Positions 4,925 through 7,920 of a stretch of 7,920 nucleotides of DNA are shown here, one piece after another. Within the stretch, counting starts at the first letter, position 1; each line of letters begins with the position of its first letter. A program made the translations under genes and the position numbers. The notes below the pieces were generated by a model. It was not told where the DNA came from. It saw only the letters and a program-made list of their open reading frames with translations, and searched no databases. This DNA comes from DASXTC01 sp036505635 (GTDB lineage Bacteria; Acidobacteriota; Polarisedimenticolia; JACPZX01; DASXTC01), in contig DASXTC010000044.1 of assembly GCA_036505635.1 (NCBI GenBank), forward strand, positions 1 to 7,920. Reading direction: 5' to 3'.

Positions 4925-6407
4925 AGGGACCGCCCGCTTCGCCGGGATCCTCCTCCTGGCTCTTGGCGCCGCGAGCTGCGCGAAGAACCCGGTCACGGGG
5001 CAGCGCCAGCTCATGCTCATAACGGACGAGCAGGAGTTCGCCATCGGCGAAGGGGCGGACAAGGAGATCCGGACCGAGTACGGGTCGTACCTCGAGAGCC
5101 CCGCGCTGCGCGCGTACGTGGATGGTGTCGGTAACGCGCTGGCGGCGAGGAGCGAGCGCCCGGGCATCGTCTACCACTTCGTGATCCTCAACACGCCGGT
5201 GGTCAACGCCTTCGCGCTTCCCGGCGGGTTCGTCTACATCACGCGCGGGATGCTGGAGCGCCTCAGCACGGAGGATCAGTTGGCCATGGTGGTCGGCCAC
5301 GAGATCGGCCACGTGGCGGCCCGGCACGGGGCGGCGCGCATCTCGGCAATCTACGCGCTGCAGTACGGCACGCTCGTCGGGGCCATCATCAGCCCGAGGA
5401 CCTTCGTCAACTACAACGACCTGATCGATCTGGCGCTGCAGGTGGGTCTCAGCAAGTACTCGCGGGACCAGGAGCGGCAGGCCGACCAGCTCGGCGTCGC
5501 CTACGCCGCGTCCTCCGGGTACCGCCCCGAGGAGGCGGTCAAGGTCATGGAGATCCTCAAGTGGATGGAGGGCAAGGAACCGGCCGCGCTGGAGAAGTGG
5601 TTCCTCTCCCATCCGCCGGCCGGTGAACGGATCGACGACATCACGGGGCAGGTCCACCGGATCGAGGCGGAGAAGCCGGCGGTGCGGGGCCGGGAGGCGA
5701 AGCGCGCCGGCTACCTCAGGCAGATCGACGGCCTGATCGTGGGGCTCTACAACGGGTCGGAGATGGTCCTGAAGGACCGCTACTACAACAAGGAGCTGGC
5801 GGTCAGCCTGCGGGTCCCCAGCGCCTGGGACGTCGACCTGGATCCCAACGGGGCGCTCGTGCGCTTCGCCCGCAAGGACAAGGAGATGATCCTGCTGGAG
5901 TCCGACCCGATGCACACGCCCACCGGACCCGAGGATCTGGAGAGGGCCTTCGACGAGACGCTGCGCCGGCGCAGCTACACCAGGACGGGGGGGCGCCAGG
6001 CCCGCACGAGCCAGGATGTTCCGGTGCGTCTCGCCACCTACCGCGGATCCACGGCCAAAGGGGAGCCGATCGGCGTGCTCAAGGGCTTCCTGACCCAGGG
6101 GAAGCGCGAATGGACCTTCACCGCCTTGTGCGAGCTGGAGATGTTCGAAGCCAGACGGGGGGACTACGAGGCCGCGGCGCTGGATCTGAGATTCCTGCCC
6201 GAGGCGGAGGCGGAGGCGCTCCGGCCCCCACGGCTCAAAGTGCTTCCGGCCCCGGCTGGAGCCACGTGGGGATCGCTGGCGGCCGATCACCTCGGCGTCC
6301 AGGAGGGGGGGGAGCGGCTCGCTTTCTACAACGGTATGGACCCCGATGTTTCCCCGGCGCCGGGCACGCTGGTCAAGATCCCCCCGAGCCTTGCGGTCAA
6401 GCCCTAG
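4881..6407 (+). CDS. M48 family zinc metalloprotease lipoprotein with LysM-like C-terminus
   Basis: A 508-residue protein from ATG 4881. A charged N-region, a hydrophobic stretch (AGILLLALGAAS, 21-32) and Cys33 form a lipoprotein signal, so it should be anchored in the envelope. The M48 domain has HEIGH (140-144, zinc ligands H140 and H144, catalytic E141) and the third ligand in the E198-R-Q-A-D block, with VVNAFALPGGFVYITRG (107-123) as a further M48 signature. A second domain of about 300-440 has no clear identity, and 456-501 (GATWGSLAADHLGV ... NGMDP ... PGTLVKIPP) resembles a LysM peptidoglycan-binding motif. Relatives such as BepA degrade or assist misfolded outer-membrane proteins. 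Two starts compete: ATG 4881 with AAGGAG 7 bases before it, and TTG 4902 with GGGGAGGAG 7 bases before it; either keeps the lipobox. It overlaps moaE by 44 or 23 bases. Substrate unknown. Confidence 0.9.
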   Translation: MKGRSGSLAIHRIAEGTARFAGILLLALGAASCAKNPVTGQRQLMLITDEQEFAIGEGADKEIRTEYGSYLESPALRAYVDGVGNALAARSERPGIVYHFVILNTPVVNAFALPGGFVYITRGMLERLSTEDQLAMVVGHEIGHVAARHGAARISAIYALQYGTLVGAIISPRTFVNYNDLIDLALQVGLSKYSRDQERQADQLGVAYAASSGYRPEEAVKVMEILKWMEGKEPAALEKWFLSHPPAGERIDDITGQVHRIEAEKPAVRGREAKRAGYLRQIDGLIVGLYNGSEMVLKDRYYNKELAVSLRVPSAWDVDLDPNGALVRFARKDKEMILLESDPMHTPTGPEDLERAFDETLRRRSYTRTGGRQARTSQDVPVRLATYRGSTAKGEPIGVLKGFLTQGKREWTFTALCELEMFEARRGDYEAAALDLRFLPEAEAEALRPPRLKVLPAPAGATWGSLAADHLGVQEGGERLAFYNGMDPDVSPAPGTLVKIPPSLAVKP

Positions 6408-6434
6408 AACTGATTGGGCGACATCGAACGGGTG

Positions 6435-6463
6435 TTGACTCGCCCGGCACATCCTGATACGGT
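6435..6463 (+). promoter_or_regulatory. Possible second sigma70-like promoter
   Basis: TTGACT (6435-6440), a 17-base spacer and TACGGT (6458-6463). The -35 matches five of six bases; the -10 keeps the key T-A...T. It lies 211 bases before the TPR start, so it would give a long leader or a small untranslated RNA. CGAACGGG (6425-6432) and its exact complement CCCGTTCG (6469-6476) flank the element, hinting at an operator pair or a stem. Confidence 0.4.
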
Positions 6464-6583
6464 TTGCGCCCGTTCGTTTCCGCCAGCCGGATCTAAACGC
6501 CGGGGGCATCATCCACGTGGGCTGGCGTGTCTATGTGTCGGGCGGGGAGGAACCGGAGCGCAGCGGATGCCCGGAGTCGAATA

Positions 6584-6596
6584 AACGCCCGGCGTT
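6584..6596. repeat. Operator-like palindrome touching the TPR-tonB -35 box
   Basis: AACGCC-C-GGCGTT is a perfect 13-base odd palindrome whose last two bases are the first two of the TTGACA -35 box. A bound repressor or activator here would directly affect this promoter. The core ACGCCCGGCGT recurs at 3978-3988. Confidence 0.45.
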
Positions 6597-6623
6597 GACA
6601 CGTTTTCGGGGCGCCGCTAGACT
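6595..6623 (+). promoter_or_regulatory. Strong sigma70-like promoter for the TPR-tonB operon
   Basis: TTGACA (6595-6600, perfect consensus), exactly 17 bases, then TAGACT (6618-6623). A transcript would begin at about 6630, giving a ~44-base leader before ATG 6674. This is the best promoter match in the window. Confidence 0.75.
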
Positions 6624-6673
6624 GAGGAATCCGGCGTAGGAGTCAGGCCCACCTGAGGGAGCTCGTGAGTTAG

Positions 6674-7591
6674 ATGTCCTCTGGCTGGAGGATTGGCTTG
6701 TCGTTCAGAACGGTCCGGCTCCTTTCGCTCTTCCTGCTGGGCGCCGTGGCCCTCTCATCGGCCGCGGGCTGCACGAACATCCAGGTGCGCCGGGCGATGA
6801 ACAAAGGGGTCAACGCTTTCAAGTCCAAGGAATTCGAGCAGGCCCTTGGTCACTTCAAGCAGGCCGCGGCCATTGACTCCAGCTATGCCGAGGCCTACCT
6901 CGACATGGGCCTCACCTACATGGAGATGTACGAGCCCGGCTCCGAGCATCCCAAGGACAAGGAGTACGCGGACGGAGCGATTCAGGCCTTCAAGAAGAAC
7001 ATCGAGCTGGAGCCCGACAACGAGAAGGTCAAGGAATACCTCGTCAACGTCTGCAAGCTCGCCAACAGGGTCCCCGAAGCCATCGACTTCTTCATGGCGG
7101 ACTACAACCGCAATCCCAACGACGTGAACCTCGTCCGCAAGATGGCGAACCTCTACAGCATGGCCGGCATGACGGACAAGATGATCGAGTGGTATGAGAA
7201 GGCGCAGGAGCTCGATCCGGGCAACCCCGAGAGCCATTACTCGGTCGGAGTCTCCTGCTGGGCCCGTTCGTACAACTCGCCCTACATGCCGTACGAGGAG
7301 CGGATGGCGATGCTCGACAAGGGGCAGGCCGCCCTCGAGAAGGCGCTTGGCCTCAGGAAGGAGTACTTCGAGGCCCTCTCCTACCTGAGCCTGCTCTACC
7401 GCCAGAAGGCGCAGTACGACATCAGTCCGGCCCAGGCGGTGACGTGGCGCCAGAAGGCCGACGAGCTTCTCGCCAAGGCGATGGAGCTGCGCAACAGACA
7501 ATTGAAGGCGCAGGCCGACTCGGCCGCCGCCGCGGGCGGCGGCTCACCGTCCACCCCCGCACCTCAACCCGCCGGACCTGGCGGCCAGTAG
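6674..7591 (+). CDS. TPR-repeat lipoprotein in a TonB operon
   Basis: A 305-residue protein. The N-terminus has a basic segment (R6-R15), a hydrophobic core (LLSLFLLGAVALSSAAG, 16-32) and Cys33, a plausible lipoprotein signal, so it should sit in the envelope facing the periplasm. Tetratricopeptide helices follow: about 42-75 (NAFKSKEFEQALGHFKQA), 100-117 (AIQAFKKNIELEPDN), 120-150, 152-184 (ANLYSMAGMTDKMIEWYEKA) and 215-245, with an extra segment near 197-212. The last ~25 residues are Ala/Gly/Pro-rich and probably disordered. TPR proteins act as scaffolds; a role with the downstream TonB system is inferred from the 8-base gap to tonB and the shared promoter. GAGGGAG (6655-6661) ends 12 bases before ATG 6674, slightly far; in-frame TTG 6698 would shorten the signal's basic region and is less likely. 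Confidence 0.88.
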   Translation: MSSGWRIGLSFRTVRLLSLFLLGAVALSSAAGCTNIQVRRAMNKGVNAFKSKEFEQALGHFKQAAAIDSSYAEAYLDMGLTYMEMYEPGSEHPKDKEYADGAIQAFKKNIELEPDNEKVKEYLVNVCKLANRVPEAIDFFMADYNRNPNDVNLVRKMANLYSMAGMTDKMIEWYEKAQELDPGNPESHYSVGVSCWARSYNSPYMPYEERMAMLDKGQAALEKALGLRKEYFEALSYLSLLYRQKAQYDISPAQAVTWRQKADELLAKAMELRNRQLKAQADSAAAAGGGSPSTPAPQPAGPGGQ

Positions 7592-7599
7592 GCGCTGCG

Positions 7600-7920
7600 A
7601 TGTTCGATACCCTGATGGATTCCTCCCCCGCGAAACCCAAGCAAGGGTGGCGGGCGGTCTACACGTCGAGCACGTCGCTGTTCGTGCATGGGTTCATCCT
7701 CATCAGCCTGCTGACCGCGTCATGGCTGCACGTCGAGCCGCTGCCCGAGCCGGCCATCAACGTCCAGTTCGTCGGGGCCGCCCCACCCCCTCCACCGCCG
7801 CCTCCACCGCCCCCACCTCCCGCGGGCGCCACCAAGCCCAAGGTGGAGGAGATCAAGAAGCCCGAGATCATCCCGGAGGACATCCCCGAGGTGGTCCAGC
7901 CGCAGGAGATCCCCAAGGAG
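7600..7920 (+). CDS. tonB: TonB energy transducer, N-terminal part (cut by window end)
   Basis: An open frame of 107 codons runs from ATG 7600 off the window end. It starts with ~25 cytoplasmic residues, then one membrane segment (about 26-43) that carries S26-x-x-x-H30, equivalent to the Ser16/His20 motif of the E. coli TonB anchor that contacts ExbB/ExbD. A run of 13 prolines (62-74) and a Lys/Glu/Pro-rich stretch with repeated EI-P and KP words (79-107) form the typical rigid periplasmic spacer. The C-terminal domain that touches TonB-box receptors lies beyond the window. The protein couples the inner-membrane proton gradient to outer-membrane transport. It starts 8 bases after the TPR stop with only a weak TAGG-type ribosome site, so translation is probably coupled. 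Confidence 0.88.
   Translation, partial: MFDTLMDSSPAKPKQGWRAVYTSSTSLFVHGFILISLLTASWLHVEPLPEPAINVQFVGAAPPPPPPPPPPPPPAGATKPKVEEIKKPEIIPEDIPEVVQPQEIPKE

Larger units (their letters stand above)
6408..6673 (+). other. Intergenic region with two promoter-like sites
   Basis: 266 bases between the M48 stop and the TPR gene. It holds TTGACT/TACGGT (6435-6463), an inverted pair around it, a direct repeat TAAACGCC (6494-6501 and 6582-6589), a 13-base palindrome and the main promoter (6595-6623). Only very short ORFs without ribosome sites occur, such as one of 21 codons at 6533-6598. No terminator with a T-run is seen after the M48 gene. Confidence 0.6.

Noticed and set aside
4899..6512. 537-codon open frame on the minus strand
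   Set aside because: It lies opposite the well-supported M48 gene, is rich in Arg/His/Val/Leu as expected from antisense of GC-rich coding DNA, and shows no domain.
6533..6598. Small ORF of 21 codons before the TPR promoter
   Set aside because: No ribosome site, Arg/Ala-rich composition typical of random GC-rich DNA, and its end overlaps the -35 box.
7659..7916. Minus-strand frame with a long glycine run
   Set aside because: The glycines are the antisense of the TonB proline run; the + strand frame has a membrane anchor with the S-x-x-x-H motif.

Overview
This is a GC-rich bacterial window with seven complete protein genes and two cut by the window edges. All genes are on the + strand. The protein families suggest a Gram-negative soil or sediment bacterium, most likely Acidobacteriota or a neighbouring phylum: a secreted kelch/PKD protein, TPR and M48 lipoproteins, a TonB with a long proline run, and frequent GTG starts. 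That placement rests on gene content only and is not firm.

Layout. (1) 2-1780: 3' part of a large secreted kelch-repeat/PKD protein. (2) 1711-3898: a tightly coupled set, gamma-class carbonic anhydrase-like protein, DHH/DHHA1 phosphoesterase (NrnA-like) and an ElbB-like class-I-amidotransferase-fold protein, joined by GTGA and ATGA stop/start overlaps. (3) 3899-4236: a noncoding gap packed with long nested inverted repeats. (4) 4237-6407: moaD, moaE (molybdopterin synthase small and large subunits) and an M48 metalloprotease lipoprotein, again closely packed or overlapping. (5) 6408-6673: a noncoding gap with two sigma70-like promoters, one close to consensus. (6) 6674-7920: a TPR lipoprotein followed after 8 bases by the N-terminal part of a TonB energy transducer, cut by the window end. 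ExbB/ExbD genes would be expected next.

Functionally, MoaD and MoaE together form molybdopterin synthase. The TPR lipoprotein and TonB probably belong to one envelope energy-transduction operon. The M48 lipoprotein probably acts in periplasmic or outer-membrane protein quality control. The CA/NrnA/ElbB set is coupled in translation but has no obvious shared pathway.

The most unusual points are: (a) the ElbB-like protein has no cysteine at all. Its nucleophile-elbow Cys is replaced by Ser in an A-x-S-x-G context, and it lacks a segment present in E. coli ElbB. (b) The palindrome-rich 338-base gap before moaD has no coding explanation. (c) An 11-base palindrome is shared by both gaps, one copy touching the -35 box of the TPR-tonB promoter. 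(d) moaD and the carbonic anhydrase gene have -10-like boxes so close to the ATG that leaderless transcripts are likely. I see no complete undescribed system such as a defence island, CRISPR array or mobile element.
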